Below are positions 51,047 to 60,345 of a stretch of 64,000 nt of DNA, piece after piece. Every line of letters starts with the position of its first letter. The stretch's first letter is position 1. The stretch spans positions 1 through 64,000 of the forward strand of contig JBEKIL010000002.1 of NCBI GenBank assembly GCA_050011775.1, written 5' to 3'. Made by a program: the position numbers and the translations under genes. The DNA is from CAVZMI01 sp050011775 (GTDB lineage Bacteria; Bacteroidota; Ignavibacteria; UBA10030; CAVZMI01). The notes beneath the pieces are model-generated. The model searched no databases, had not been told where the DNA came from, and worked only from the letters and a program-made list of their open reading frames with translations.

Positions 51047-51883
51047 ATGTGCCCGATGATACGAAAGCCTGTTGTTGCCGGCATGTTTTATCCCGGTTCA
51101 CCAGCGCAGTTGTGGAGTGATGTCCGGGCTATGCTGGCAGAAATCCCCGGCCGTACTGGAGCGGGAAAGGTCATCGCTGCAATTGTTCCGCATGCCGGTT
51201 ATGTGTACTCGGGAAAAACCGCCGCAGCTGCATATGCTGCATTACGCCAATCGGATGCTGAGACGATTGTGATTGTTTCGCCGAGTCATCGCGAGTATTT
51301 TTTTGGTGCATCGATCTATGAGGGAGATGCATACGAGACACCCCTCGGTATCATCGAGATCGACACGGTATTACGTTCACGGTTGGTAAAAAGTGATGAA
51401 CACATTGTCAGCGGGGTCGAAGGACACCGGGCCGAACATGCAATTGAAGTCCAGCTTCCTTTTCTGCAGGAAGTGTTACCCGGGAAAAAAATTCTTCCGA
51501 TCGTTATGGGGGATCAGAGACGTCAGCTTTGCTTTCTCCTTGCACAGAAACTCGCAGAGTGTCTGAAGGGAAAACCTGTTGTGATGATTGCCAGTTCAGA
51601 TCTCTCGCATTTCTATCGCTACGAAGTTGCAGAACAGCTTGATCAGATCGTTATCGATGATATAAACCAGTTCGATTATGAAAAACTCATGAACGATCTT
51701 GAGTCCGAGAAAACAGAAGCATGTGGAGGAGGTCCGATTGTGGCGGTGTTGATGGCGGCTGGTCAGCTAGGCGGTACAAAGGCGAGCGTTCTGGCTCATT
51801 GCAATTCCGGCGATGTCACCGGCGATCGTGAGGGCGTAGTCGGCTATATGGCTGCTATTGTCGAATCGGTGGTGGTACACTAA
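51047..51883 (+). CDS. MEMO1-family protein (AmmeMemoRadiSam system protein B)
   Basis: A 278-residue MEMO-like protein. The start RKPVVAGMFYPGSPAQLWSDV is family-typical. Metal-site residues are in IVPHAGYVYSGKTA (His near 48), the ESPSH-equivalent VSPSHREYFFG, and GHRAEHAIEVQLPF, and a Cys lies in EACGGGPI. Human MEMO1 binds iron or copper and relates to non-haem iron dioxygenases. The third partner, a radical SAM protein, is not adjacent. Seven bases after protein A, so the two are co-expressed. Confidence 0.92.
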   Translation: MCPMIRKPVVAGMFYPGSPAQLWSDVRAMLAEIPGRTGAGKVIAAIVPHAGYVYSGKTAAAAYAALRQSDAETIVIVSPSHREYFFGASIYEGDAYETPLGIIEIDTVLRSRLVKSDEHIVSGVEGHRAEHAIEVQLPFLQEVLPGKKILPIVMGDQRRQLCFLLAQKLAECLKGKPVVMIASSDLSHFYRYEVAEQLDQIVIDDINQFDYEKLMNDLESEKTEACGGGPIVAVLMAAGQLGGTKASVLAHCNSGDVTGDREGVVGYMAAIVESVVVH

Positions 51884-51895
51884 TGGTTCGAAACT

Positions 51896-52010
51896 TACGG
51901 CCTTCCCTTCGACTAGCTCAGGGTAGCACCCTTCGACCGCTCGACGAGGTCTCGACAAGCTCGACCCAGGGCTCGCGGCAAGCTAGCTCAGGGTAAACCC
52001 CTCGATGAAT
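51896..52010. repeat. CCCTTCGAC-type dispersed repeat
   Basis: Contains CCCTTCGACTAGCTCAGGGT, CACCCTTCGACCGCTCGACG and GCAAGCTAGCTCAGGGTAAA, alternating orientations of the CTTCGAC/GCTCAGGG unit. The same family is at 60187-60345 and 61720-62240. No gene seen. Confidence 0.8.
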
Positions 52011-52050
52011 TTGGAGTAGATTTTTTCTTTAAATTAATAAAGAATAGACT

Positions 52051-52851
52051 TTGCTAATCGACTATCATACACATACAAAATTCTGTAAACACGGCGATGG
52101 GACCGTCGACGATTATATTGAGTACGGAATTCAGTTAGGACTGAAAGAAATCGGTTCTTCCGAGCATATTCCGATGCCCGATCAATTTGATCTTCAGCAT
52201 CGGATGAATATGGAAGAATTTCTTGGAATCTATAAGCCAAGCTTCTTTCGTGCGAAAGATAAGTACAGCAAACAGATAACCGTCAAATGGGGGATAGAGG
52301 CGGAGTTTTATCCGGGAACTGAATCGTACATCCGGCATTTTTCCGATACCCATTCGTTCGATTATGTCATCGGGTCTGTCCATTTCCTTGGAGAGTGGGG
52401 ATTCGATAATCCGAAGTATGTCTGGAAATATGATATACGGAATATCGATGAGATATATGAGGAGTATTTCTCCGCCGTGGTAGCATCTGCGCGTTCAGGA
52501 CTATTCGATATCATCGGTCATTGCGATCTTGTAAAAAAGTTTGGTCACCGTCCGACCAGGAATTTCGAAGAAATTTATCGTGAAATAATGAATGTAATAA
52601 AGAAGAACGATCTGTGCATTGAAATCAATACATCAGGACTGCGTAAGCCGGCTGTAGAGATTTATCCTAGCACGGCGATACTTGCGCTTGCGAAAGAATA
52701 TCGGATTCCACTGACCCTCGGTTCCGATGCCCATCGACCAGAGGATGTCGGTCGGGATTTCGATATAGCATATCCATTGCTCCTGGAATACGGAAACGGA
52801 AAGATCGCGACATTTTCGCAACGGGAGCGGACGATGGTAAAACTGAAATAA
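52051..52851 (+). CDS. PHP-domain phosphatase, histidinol-phosphatase (HisK/HisJ type)
   Basis: A 266-residue PHP-family metal enzyme. Metal ligands His6 and His8 are in DYHTHTKFCKHGDG, SSEHIPMPDQF follows, and GIEAEFYPG, SVHFLGEWGFD, IIGHCDLVKKFG and SDAHRPEDVG supply the rest. The layout equals HisJ/HisK histidinol-phosphatases. Related PHP phosphatases on other substrates cannot be excluded because no his genes are near. The start codon is TTG at 52051 with a weak AAAGAA site. Confidence 0.85.
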   Translation: MLIDYHTHTKFCKHGDGTVDDYIEYGIQLGLKEIGSSEHIPMPDQFDLQHRMNMEEFLGIYKPSFFRAKDKYSKQITVKWGIEAEFYPGTESYIRHFSDTHSFDYVIGSVHFLGEWGFDNPKYVWKYDIRNIDEIYEEYFSAVVASARSGLFDIIGHCDLVKKFGHRPTRNFEEIYREIMNVIKKNDLCIEINTSGLRKPAVEIYPSTAILALAKEYRIPLTLGSDAHRPEDVGRDFDIAYPLLLEYGNGKIATFSQRERTMVKLK

Positions 52852-52879
52852 TCTTTTTCCAAAGAAAAGAGTAGAATCC

Positions 52880-53947
52880 GTGAAAGCACTCATAGCAAGT
52901 GGTGGACGGGGAACGCGGCTGCGTCCTATTACGCACACTCAAAATAAACACCTTATCCCTATTGCAAACAAACCGATTCTTCATTATGCGATCGAGGCAG
53001 CACGTAATGCGGGAATCAAGGAGATCGGTATTGTTCATAATTCCGATAGCAGGGAGGTTCCGCTGGCCATCGGCGATGGAAGCCGGTGGGGTGTGAAAAT
53101 CACATACATCCCGCAGGAGAAACCGGGTGGACTGGCGCAGGTTGTCGCAATCGCTGAACCTTTTATCGGTAAAGAGAATTTCGTATTTTATCTCGGCGAT
53201 AATATGGTGGTCGGAGGAATTCGGAGATTTATCGACGAGTTTGAAAAAAGTAAATGTAATTGCTTCCTCACGCTTGCAAAGGTCAAAGATCCGGAACGTT
53301 TTGGAGTGCCGGAGATTGTGAATAATCGGATTGTCGGAGTTGTCGAAAAACCAAAACAACCCAAAAGCCAGTTTGCAGTTGCCGGCATCTATATTTACGA
53401 TTTCCATATCTTTGAAGCCGTCAAGAACCTGAAACCGAGTGATCGAGGTGAACTTGAAATCTCCGATGCTCATCAATATCTTATTGATAAGGGGTATGCT
53501 GTAGGGTATAGCGAGATTACCGGCTGGTGGAAGGATACCGGAAAACCTGTCGATCTCCTCGAAGCAAATCGGCTTGTACTCGACAACATAACACCGGCAA
53601 TCCATGGTGAAATCGACACTCATTCCACTATCGCAGGTAAGGTAATCATCGAAAAAGGGACAAAGATTATCAATAGTGTGGTACGTGGTCCGATCATTAT
53701 CGGAAAGAACTGCATTATCGAAAATAGTTATATCGGACCATTCACGGCGATTGGCGATAAAACGGTTGTCAAATCCAGCGAAGTGGAATTCAGTATTGTA
53801 CTGAGAGATTGTAAAATTCTCCATGTAGGGATTAGGATTGAAGGAAGCATCCTCGGTAATGATGTCGAAATTGTTGAGGCGAATGGAAAGCCTCACGTGC
53901 ACCGTTTCATGATCGGCGATCAGAGCAGAGTCGAAATAGCAAGCTAA
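52880..53947 (+). CDS. Glucose-1-phosphate thymidylyltransferase, long RmlA type
   Basis: A 355-residue nucleotidyltransferase. The signature LIASGGRGTRLRPIT (residues 4-18), YLGDNMV with the metal Asp near 106, and GWWKDTGKPVDLLEAN are RmlA-like. The last 100 residues are a left-handed beta-helix of hexapeptide repeats (IIGKNCIIENSYIGPF), as in the long RmlA forms of archaea and antibiotic clusters. It makes dTDP-glucose or a related NDP-sugar. The start is GTG at 52880. The other rml genes are absent. Confidence 0.85.
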   Translation: MKALIASGGRGTRLRPITHTQNKHLIPIANKPILHYAIEAARNAGIKEIGIVHNSDSREVPLAIGDGSRWGVKITYIPQEKPGGLAQVVAIAEPFIGKENFVFYLGDNMVVGGIRRFIDEFEKSKCNCFLTLAKVKDPERFGVPEIVNNRIVGVVEKPKQPKSQFAVAGIYIYDFHIFEAVKNLKPSDRGELEISDAHQYLIDKGYAVGYSEITGWWKDTGKPVDLLEANRLVLDNITPAIHGEIDTHSTIAGKVIIEKGTKIINSVVRGPIIIGKNCIIENSYIGPFTAIGDKTVVKSSEVEFSIVLRDCKILHVGIRIEGSILGNDVEIVEANGKPHVHRFMIGDQSRVEIAS

Positions 53948-54007
53948 GTGTACACTCAGTGTCCTATGCAGACTCATTGCTACTTCAGCCATAGAGGAAG
54001 TCTGGCT

Positions 54008-54790
54008 ATGGAATACAAAAATATTATTGTCAATATCCATGATCGTCTTGCTACAGTGACGATCAATCGTCCGGATAAACTCAATGCATTGAATGAGGAG
54101 ATCAAAACTGAGCTTGAGGAGGTTTTCATATCGTTTGTTGAAAATAAGGATGTCGGTGCAGTTATTCTGACGGGTGCTGGCGAAAAAGCTTTTATGGCGG
54201 GGGCTGATATTGTTGAGTTGGCTTCTCTTACCGTCGAATCGGGAAAAGAATTCGCAAGGAAAGGACAGGAATTATATTCGCTCATTGAGAACCTAGGTAA
54301 ACCGGTGATTGCTGCAGTAAATGGTTATGCCCTCGGCGGCGGATGCGAGCTTGCGCTTGCCTGTCACATCAGGATTGCATCAGAGAAGGCAAAGTTCGGC
54401 CAGCCTGAAGCGAGTCTGGGAATAATGCCGGGTTATGGCGCAACCCAGAGGCTTCCACGTCTGATCGGTAAAGGGCGGGCAATGGAAATGATAATGACAA
54501 GTGCTCAGGTCGATGCTGCTGAAGCATTAAGAATTGGACTTGTAAATAAAGTCGTATCACCGGCCGATCTGATGAGCACAGCCGAATCAATTGCACGCTC
54601 GATTCTGGCGAAAGGTCAGGTGGCGATAAGGAATGTAATGAAAGCAATTAATACAGCCGAAATTACGTCGCTGGCCGAGGGTCTGAAAATTGAAGCGATA
54701 CTCTTCGGCGAATGTTTCGGAACGGAAGATTGTAAGGAAGGAATTTCGGCTTTCCTGACAAAACGCCAACCACAATTTAAAAACAGATGA
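54008..54790 (+). CDS. Enoyl-CoA hydratase/isomerase (crotonase) family
   Basis: A 260-residue crotonase from ATG 54008, after AGAGGAAG; an upstream frame from 53948 is not supported. INRPDKLNALNEEI (residues 17-30), the oxyanion segment EKAFMAGADI, and GYALGGGCELALACHIRIAS with FGQPEASLGIMPGYGATQRLPRLIG are present. The Glu pair expected in true hydratases is present in GGGCELA and QPEASLG. It hydrates trans-2-enoyl-CoA in fatty-acid or butanoate metabolism. The stop overlaps the next start by four bases. Confidence 0.92.
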   Translation: MEYKNIIVNIHDRLATVTINRPDKLNALNEEIKTELEEVFISFVENKDVGAVILTGAGEKAFMAGADIVELASLTVESGKEFARKGQELYSLIENLGKPVIAAVNGYALGGGCELALACHIRIASEKAKFGQPEASLGIMPGYGATQRLPRLIGKGRAMEMIMTSAQVDAAEALRIGLVNKVVSPADLMSTAESIARSILAKGQVAIRNVMKAINTAEITSLAEGLKIEAILFGECFGTEDCKEGISAFLTKRQPQFKNR

Positions 54791-55632
54791 GACATATCAC
54801 TGTCATAACGGTACTTTCATTTATTGCCGCATCGGCTCTGGCACAATTGCCGACCAAGATGGAGATCAGCCGGATGCTGCAGCCGCAGAGTGAGCAATTT
54901 GCATTTACAGCGTCGATCAGGCAGGCATGGGGAATGAGGCTCAATCCGGCCTCGATCGGCAATATGTATGGCGTTAATTTGATGTACAATGTCTATGAAG
55001 AACAGGGGAAATTGCTCGAGCACGAGATTTTATTTCAAAACTATCTTTTTAATTTTTCCTGGCGGCGAGCGTTGAGTTCGGGCAGGGAATATCGTGTCGA
55101 TCATTTTTCATTGTGCATGGGTTTGGGTATGCCGGAATTTCTTGTAGGGGGAAGTCTTCAATGGTTATCCAGCGACCTTCCCGAAAATAAGCGGGGCATA
55201 CTATGGTCTCTTGGAACTTTAATGAAGGTGAATGAATATTTGACTCTCGCCATGACTAAACGAAACATGAATCAGCCTATTATTGGCGGAGTAACAGTAC
55301 ATGGGATTCAATCGGTCGGGGCGGTGGTCAGACCCTTCAAGAACTCGGAACGGCTTCTCATTGCATTCGATTGGAGTCTCGCCAACAATCAGCGGCTCCG
55401 CGATGGCTCATTCAAAATTGGTGTCGATGGAAGAATACTGAAAAATCTGCGACTCTTCGGGAGCTTCGAGCACCGGCCGGATGAGACTGGAAATATAGTC
55501 ATGCTCGGTATACGACTCAATGCTCCGTACTTTGCATTTGGTATCAACAGCGCATTCAATGGCCTTAAGAAATATGCTAACAGCGTCGCATCGGTTCTTC
55601 TTTCACCGGAACAACGTGGGTTACAATACTAG
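54787..55632 (+). CDS. Predicted outer-membrane beta-barrel protein
   Basis: A 281-residue protein with a signal peptide (residues 1-19, ending SALAQ). QAWGMRLNPASIGNMYG resembles the NPA-type start of PorV/FadL-like barrels, and alternating aromatic strands follow. It ends LLSPEQRGLQY rather than with a terminal Phe. It may be a free-standing homologue of the barrel region seen at the N-terminus of some FCB SppA proteins; this is a guess. ATGA overlap with the enoyl-CoA hydratase shows coupling. Confidence 0.6.
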   Translation: MRHITVITVLSFIAASALAQLPTKMEISRMLQPQSEQFAFTASIRQAWGMRLNPASIGNMYGVNLMYNVYEEQGKLLEHEILFQNYLFNFSWRRALSSGREYRVDHFSLCMGLGMPEFLVGGSLQWLSSDLPENKRGILWSLGTLMKVNEYLTLAMTKRNMNQPIIGGVTVHGIQSVGAVVRPFKNSERLLIAFDWSLANNQRLRDGSFKIGVDGRILKNLRLFGSFEHRPDETGNIVMLGIRLNAPYFAFGINSAFNGLKKYANSVASVLLSPEQRGLQY

Positions 55633-55659
55633 TGTCGAGTACCAAAAATAACTTGACAA

Positions 55660-55748
55660 GTGCCCTGACAACATTTCATTACCTATGAAAACAGGGCACA
55701 GTACCGTTCCAACTATTAAATTCATTTAAAATTATATAATTGGAACGG
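55660..55748 (+). promoter_or_regulatory. Two hairpins in the glyS leader
   Basis: GTGCCCTG (55660-55667) pairs with CAGGGCAC (55692-55699), and CCGTTCCAA (55704-55712) with TTGGAACGG (55740-55748). They lie 40 bases before the glycyl-tRNA synthetase start. No T-box specifier loop or T-box core sequence is present, and no T-run follows. They could be a terminator of the upstream gene, a leader, or part of a small repeat. Confidence 0.4.
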
Positions 55749-55789
55749 TGAGAATTTTTAGGATCAAATAAAAAATCGATAGGGGATCA

Positions 55790-57277
55790 ATGGTAAAAGA
55801 CAATACGAGCGGACAGAATGTGGTGAACAGCACCGCAGCAATGGATAAGATCGTTTCACTCGCGAAACGCCGTGGATTTGTTTTCCAGTCAAGCGAAATC
55901 TATGGCGGTTTGAACGGCTGCTGGGATTACGGCCCTCTGGGAGTCGAGTTGCTTAAAAACGTCAAAGAACAATGGTGGCAGGCGATGACATTCCGCGAGG
56001 ATATTGAGGGAATTGATGCAGCGATCTTAATGCACCCGCGCGTATGGGAGGCATCCGGTCATGTTGAGAACTTCACCGATCCTATGGTTGATTGCAAAGA
56101 GTGTAAATCGCGTTACCGGATCGATATTCTTTTCGAAGAGACATCTATCAAAAAGAAAAAGGAAATTTTACGAGAACTGTTCCCAGTGGAATTTGCTGGT
56201 CAAGTGTCAGATGAAAAAGTGATATCGGCTTTTGACGAATGTATTTCAAACATAAGTTTTGCCAAACAACCGATAATACCTATGTTAAGCTGTCCAAATT
56301 GCGGTACCAAAGGAAGTTTTACTGATGTTCGTAAGTTTAATCTCATGTTTAAAACGCACATAGGACCGGTCGAAGATGACACTGCTGTCGTATATCTGCG
56401 TCCGGAGACTGCACAGGGGATTTATGTAAATTTTCTCAATGTTCAATCGTCATCCCGGCAGAAAGTACCATTCGGGATAGCGCAGATCGGGAAAGCATTC
56501 CGGAATGAAATCAATACGAAGAATTTTCTTTTCCGGACGAGAGAATTTGAACAAATGGAAATGCAATTCTTTGTCCGACCCGGCACAGACGAAAAATGGT
56601 TTGCCTATTGGAAAGAAGAACGTCTAAAATGGTTTATCGAATTAGGAATGAAGAAAGAGCGGCTCCAATTTCATCGGCACGAACCCGATAAGCTTGCGCA
56701 CTACGCAAAAGATGCCTATGATATCGAGTACCTGTTCCCGTTTGGATGGGGAGAGATTGAAGGAATACATAACCGTACGGATTACGACCTATCGCGCCAT
56801 CAGCAGTTTTCGGGTAAGAATATGCAGTATTATGATGATGAGAAAAAAGAAAAGTACACTCCATTTATTATTGAGACATCTGCCGGTGCAAGCCGTTCGT
56901 TCATGGCGTTCCTGGTGAATGCCTACGATGAGGAGATGGTAAAAGATGAGCAGCGGACTCTCTTACGGTTCGATCCGAGGCTTGCGCCAACGAAAGCCGC
57001 CATTTTCCCGCTCGTGAACAGAGACGGTATGCCGGAGCTCGCACGCTCAATCGAGCAGGATCTTCGTAAACATCTCCGCGTGTTCTATGATGAGAGCGGT
57101 GCCGTCGGCCGCCGCTATCGCCGGCAGGATGAAGCGGGAACACCGTTTTGTATCACCATCGATTCGCAGACACTGGAGGATCAAACAGTCACAGTCCGTG
57201 AGCGCGATTCGATGAAACAGGATCGAGTCGCAAACACGCAGCTTCTGCAATATCTGCGTGACAAATTAGCAAAGTAA
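55790..57277 (+). CDS. glyS: Glycine--tRNA ligase, homodimeric type
   Basis: A 495-residue class II synthetase of the eukaryote/archaea-like single-chain form. The start has RGFVFQSSEIYGGLNGCWDYGPLG. Two Cys pairs (CKECKSRY near 104 and CPNCGTKG near 168) suggest a zinc site. Motif 2 is FRTREFEQMEMQFF, and motif 3 is in ETSAGASRSFMAF. A C-terminal anticodon-binding domain ends the protein. Charges tRNA-Gly. Preceded by two hairpins. Confidence 0.95.
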   Translation: MVKDNTSGQNVVNSTAAMDKIVSLAKRRGFVFQSSEIYGGLNGCWDYGPLGVELLKNVKEQWWQAMTFREDIEGIDAAILMHPRVWEASGHVENFTDPMVDCKECKSRYRIDILFEETSIKKKKEILRELFPVEFAGQVSDEKVISAFDECISNISFAKQPIIPMLSCPNCGTKGSFTDVRKFNLMFKTHIGPVEDDTAVVYLRPETAQGIYVNFLNVQSSSRQKVPFGIAQIGKAFRNEINTKNFLFRTREFEQMEMQFFVRPGTDEKWFAYWKEERLKWFIELGMKKERLQFHRHEPDKLAHYAKDAYDIEYLFPFGWGEIEGIHNRTDYDLSRHQQFSGKNMQYYDDEKKEKYTPFIIETSAGASRSFMAFLVNAYDEEMVKDEQRTLLRFDPRLAPTKAAIFPLVNRDGMPELARSIEQDLRKHLRVFYDESGAVGRRYRRQDEAGTPFCITIDSQTLEDQTVTVRERDSMKQDRVANTQLLQYLRDKLAK

Positions 57278-57298
57278 TTTTCCAATAAGGAGTTTTCC

Positions 57299-58138
57299 GT
57301 GAAGTTATCACAATATTTCTGTATCGTCTGTTGCGTTATTATCATTTTCCTTTCAGGTTGTACATTTGAGGAAGATCTGGCCGGATCGCAAGATATGCTC
57401 TATCCGGTGACGGCATTGAAGGCTGCATCGTTCGATTCGACCTCGGTATTGTTAACATGGGTGCCGTCGCCGAATGATTCGAGCTCGTTGTTTCAGAAAT
57501 ATCAGTTATTCTGGACATATGCGAATAGTGCGGACAGTAGTCTTGTCAAGCCTGATAGTGTGGATCTCCCCCGTGGGACATCCAGCTATCGTGTCACAGG
57601 ACTGACGCACGGTGTCGAATATCTTTTTACTCTCTTTACAATTCCGCAGGACTTTGCCGTGCGACCCTATACGAGCATCCGCTGGGCGCCAGCAATGAAT
57701 TATGGAGTTACAACATTACCAAACCAGACCGTTCTGGCAATATACGATGCAACGTACACCCCCGCCGGTCCGTCGGTGATCAATCTTGATGATACCAGAG
57801 CACAAGCCTCAGGCGACCTATATCTTGAGAGCGATTTAACACTGAGGAGTGCCAGTGTCAAGGGGACAGGATGGAGGCGTACATTATTCTCAACGACGCA
57901 TATACAGGCATCTGATGTACCTCTGCCCATGACATCGTTTCCATCGGTCAGTACATTTATTGATTCTGTTGTATCGCTGCAACCTCAAGTCACCTACTTT
58001 TGTAAGACGCAGGATGGTCATTACGCCCGGCTGTATGTAAAAAATATACCGCCCGCATCCGGTGCGAAAGTGTTCGTCGATCTTGATATTTCCTATCAAT
58101 CAACAGCGAATCTTCCCTATGCGAAACGAACACAATAG
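57299..58138 (+). CDS. Lipoprotein with a fibronectin type III-like domain
   Basis: A 279-residue protein. The lipoprotein signal ends FLSGC (residues 1-21). A fibronectin-III-like domain follows at about 32-120, with VTALKAASFDSTSVLLTWVPSPND, FQKYQLFWTY and YRVTGLTHGVEYLFTLFT. The rest is beta-rich with no known family. The start codon is GTG at 57299 with AAGGAG just upstream. Probably surface-attached; partner unknown. Confidence 0.75.
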   Translation: MKLSQYFCIVCCVIIIFLSGCTFEEDLAGSQDMLYPVTALKAASFDSTSVLLTWVPSPNDSSSLFQKYQLFWTYANSADSSLVKPDSVDLPRGTSSYRVTGLTHGVEYLFTLFTIPQDFAVRPYTSIRWAPAMNYGVTTLPNQTVLAIYDATYTPAGPSVINLDDTRAQASGDLYLESDLTLRSASVKGTGWRRTLFSTTHIQASDVPLPMTSFPSVSTFIDSVVSLQPQVTYFCKTQDGHYARLYVKNIPPASGAKVFVDLDISYQSTANLPYAKRTQ

Positions 58139-58146
58139 TGACTGTA

Positions 58147-58299
58147 ATGAATAATAAATTACTTGTCATAGCGATTGCCATATTAGGATGTCTGGTTTTT
58201 TTGTTCGGCTTTAAGGTCATCAAGAAACTGGTAAAAATAATTCTTATTATTTTCGTTCTGCTTATCATCGGGGCTATTGTCTATTTTCGATTGATGTAA
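58147..58299 (+). CDS. 50-residue double-helix membrane protein
   Basis: ATG 58147 to TAA 58299 encodes 50 residues: two hydrophobic helices (about 5-22 and 30-46) joined by KVIKKLVK. It starts nine bases after the lipoprotein stop and before the GT4-CE4 gene. No family recognised. Likely a real small protein by composition and spacing, but unproven. Confidence 0.45.
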   Translation: MNNKLLVIAIAILGCLVFLFGFKVIKKLVKIILIIFVLLIIGAIVYFRLM

Positions 58300-58384
58300 T
58301 ATATCTTTTTGCGCATGAATGTAGAATTGATCGTAGCAATTAATCCCCGTCGGATTCCGGATTTCTTTTGAGAATAGCCATCCC

Positions 58385-60241
58385 ATGAATATACTCCATG
58401 TCCTTTCGCAGTTTGAAGTTACGGGTGCCGAAACGTATGCGGCCGTTCTGGCGGATTTTCAAGTACGCACCGGGCATTCCGTCACGATCGTTTCCGATAC
58501 ATTTCATACAGCTACTGAAGCCGAAATCTATACTCTCCCCATCGGTATTCGTACATATTCACAAAAATTGAGAAATATTTCTGCAATACGGGAGCTTCTA
58601 CGCATAAAAAAGATCGATGTCATTCATGCACATTCGCGTGCAGCAAGCTGGGTAAGCCACAGGGCAGCACGCGGTAGTGACGTCCCTCTTGTATCGACGA
58701 TACACGGCCGCCAGCACGTTCATTTTTCCTCGAAGACATTTCATATCTACGGTGAAAAAATAATAGCAGTGTGCGAGGAGATCCGCGAGCATCTGATTTC
58801 TGATCTCCATTTCTCCCCGGAATCGATTGCTGTCGTTAGAAACGGGATCGATGTACTCCAATGGCCGTTCAAGCCGGATATCCGGCGGGAAAAAACGGCA
58901 ATTGCGCTTGTCGGGAGACTCTCGGGTCCCAAGGGAGAAGTGGCACGCCATATCATTGCTGAAGTGTTTCCACGGATTGTTCAAAAGATTCCGAACATAG
59001 AATTGTGGGTAGTGGGAGGGATGAAGGAGACGGAAGAAATCCATCGGCTGATTCTGGATGCCAATGCGGCGATCGGATCGGAGAAAATCATATTCCGTGG
59101 ATTTTTAAAAAATATTGTTGAAGTGTATCATCAGGCTTCTATTGTCATCGGTTCCGGCAGAGTAGCTATCGAAGCCCTTGCATGCGGGAATCAGGTGATC
59201 GCGATCGGTGAATCGTCCTATATCGGATTGGTTTGCGCTGAGACGGAACAGCAGGCTCTGAAAACAAATTTTGGCGATGCCGGTAGGCCCGAACCGATCA
59301 ACTATTCTATTATCGAACATGATATACTCTCCGTACTGACCGAAAATAATCGGAATACGGCGGAGTGGGGACGGACATTCATCGAGAGGGAATTTGCGCT
59401 TGAGGCGGTGACCCCGCGTATTTCCAGTATTTACTTTGAGGCCATGATAGATAAGACAAAAAAGCGCGAAATTCCTGTGCTCATGTATCATCGAGTCACA
59501 GAAGGAGTTCCGCCGCGGACGAAATACGGTATCTATGTGACGACAAGTGAATTTGAACAGCAGCTATCATTCCTGGAGCGAAAAAGATTTACGACACTCA
59601 CATATTATGATCTCGCGAAAATTTTCGCCTTGAGGCAGCCGCTCCCGCGTAATCCGGTTATCCTGACATTCGATGACGGGTATGAGGATAATTTTTTAAA
59701 TGCATTTCCGATTCTGCAAAGACACTCGATGAAGGCAGTCATTTTCCTTCTCGGCAACAGATCGATTACAAGCAACGTATGGGACATGCAGAACGGCGAA
59801 CCGGAAGTGAACCTCTTGAATGATGAACAGATCCGGTTGATGGCGGAATATGGTATTGAGTTCGGGTCACATTCGATGGATCATAGAAGGCTCACGGAAC
59901 TCTCGGTCGAGGAGGCACAGAATGACGTTACAGCGTCGAAGTTATTGCTCGAAAAACGGTTGGGAAAAGAAATCATTTCCTTTGCCTATCCATACGGTGC
60001 GATTAACGAACAGGTGAAAGAATGCATCTGCCGTGCCGGTTATGAATTTGGCATTGCAACAGATTCCGGTCCCTGGAATTTCTGGAGCGATCTTTTTCAG
60101 ATCCGGCGTATCCCAATATTCCCGGGTACCGGTCTCTTTACATACTGGAAAAAAATATCAGGATGGTATAATCGATATAAAGAGATCAAGGAAACCCTTC
60201 GACTCGCACATCCCGAATCCCTCGACAAGCCCTCGGCCTGA
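58385..60241 (+). CDS. GT4 glycosyltransferase fused to a CE4 polysaccharide deacetylase
   Basis: A 618-residue two-domain protein. Residues 1-355 are a GT-B glycosyltransferase family 4: QFEVTGAETYAAVLADF, VIHAHSRAASWVS, VVRNGIDVLQWPF, ALVGRLSGPKGE and VAIEALACGNQVIA. Residues 365-600 are a NodB-type deacetylase: PVLMYHRVTEG, LTFDDGYEDNF with Asp430-Asp431, and the HxxxH site in GSHSMDHRRLTE. Transfer and deacetylation would be joined in one chain, for a surface polysaccharide or lipid-linked glycan. The last 15 or so residues are encoded by a dispersed CCCTTCGAC repeat, suggesting a repeat replaced the original gene end. Confidence 0.88.
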   Translation: MNILHVLSQFEVTGAETYAAVLADFQVRTGHSVTIVSDTFHTATEAEIYTLPIGIRTYSQKLRNISAIRELLRIKKIDVIHAHSRAASWVSHRAARGSDVPLVSTIHGRQHVHFSSKTFHIYGEKIIAVCEEIREHLISDLHFSPESIAVVRNGIDVLQWPFKPDIRREKTAIALVGRLSGPKGEVARHIIAEVFPRIVQKIPNIELWVVGGMKETEEIHRLILDANAAIGSEKIIFRGFLKNIVEVYHQASIVIGSGRVAIEALACGNQVIAIGESSYIGLVCAETEQQALKTNFGDAGRPEPINYSIIEHDILSVLTENNRNTAEWGRTFIEREFALEAVTPRISSIYFEAMIDKTKKREIPVLMYHRVTEGVPPRTKYGIYVTTSEFEQQLSFLERKRFTTLTYYDLAKIFALRQPLPRNPVILTFDDGYEDNFLNAFPILQRHSMKAVIFLLGNRSITSNVWDMQNGEPEVNLLNDEQIRLMAEYGIEFGSHSMDHRRLTELSVEEAQNDVTASKLLLEKRLGKEIISFAYPYGAINEQVKECICRAGYEFGIATDSGPWNFWSDLFQIRRIPIFPGTGLFTYWKKISGWYNRYKEIKETLRLAHPESLDKPSA

Positions 60242-60345
60242 GCTCGGGCCGAAGGCTCGGGACAAGAATTCGAGAAGTACTCGCTCAGCGACCTGTCCGC
60301 CATCTTTTTGGCGGAAGCAGTACTTTAGTACAGGACGAGAAGGAA
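60187..60345. repeat. CCCTTCGAC-type and TCCGCC-type dispersed repeats
   Basis: The repeat begins inside the GT4-CE4 gene (CCCTTCGACTCGCACATCCC near 60198) and continues with GAGCTCGGGCCGAAGGCTCG, a TCCGCCATCTTTTTGGCGGA hairpin near 60297, and AGTACTTTAGTACAGG near 60319. The same AGTACTTTAGTGCAGG motif occurs in the block at 1-640. A purine-rich tract follows. No gene at 60242-60515. Confidence 0.85.

Noticed and set aside
55633..55789. T-box riboswitch upstream of glyS
   Set aside because: No T-box core sequence, no Gly specifier loop and no terminator/antiterminator pair.
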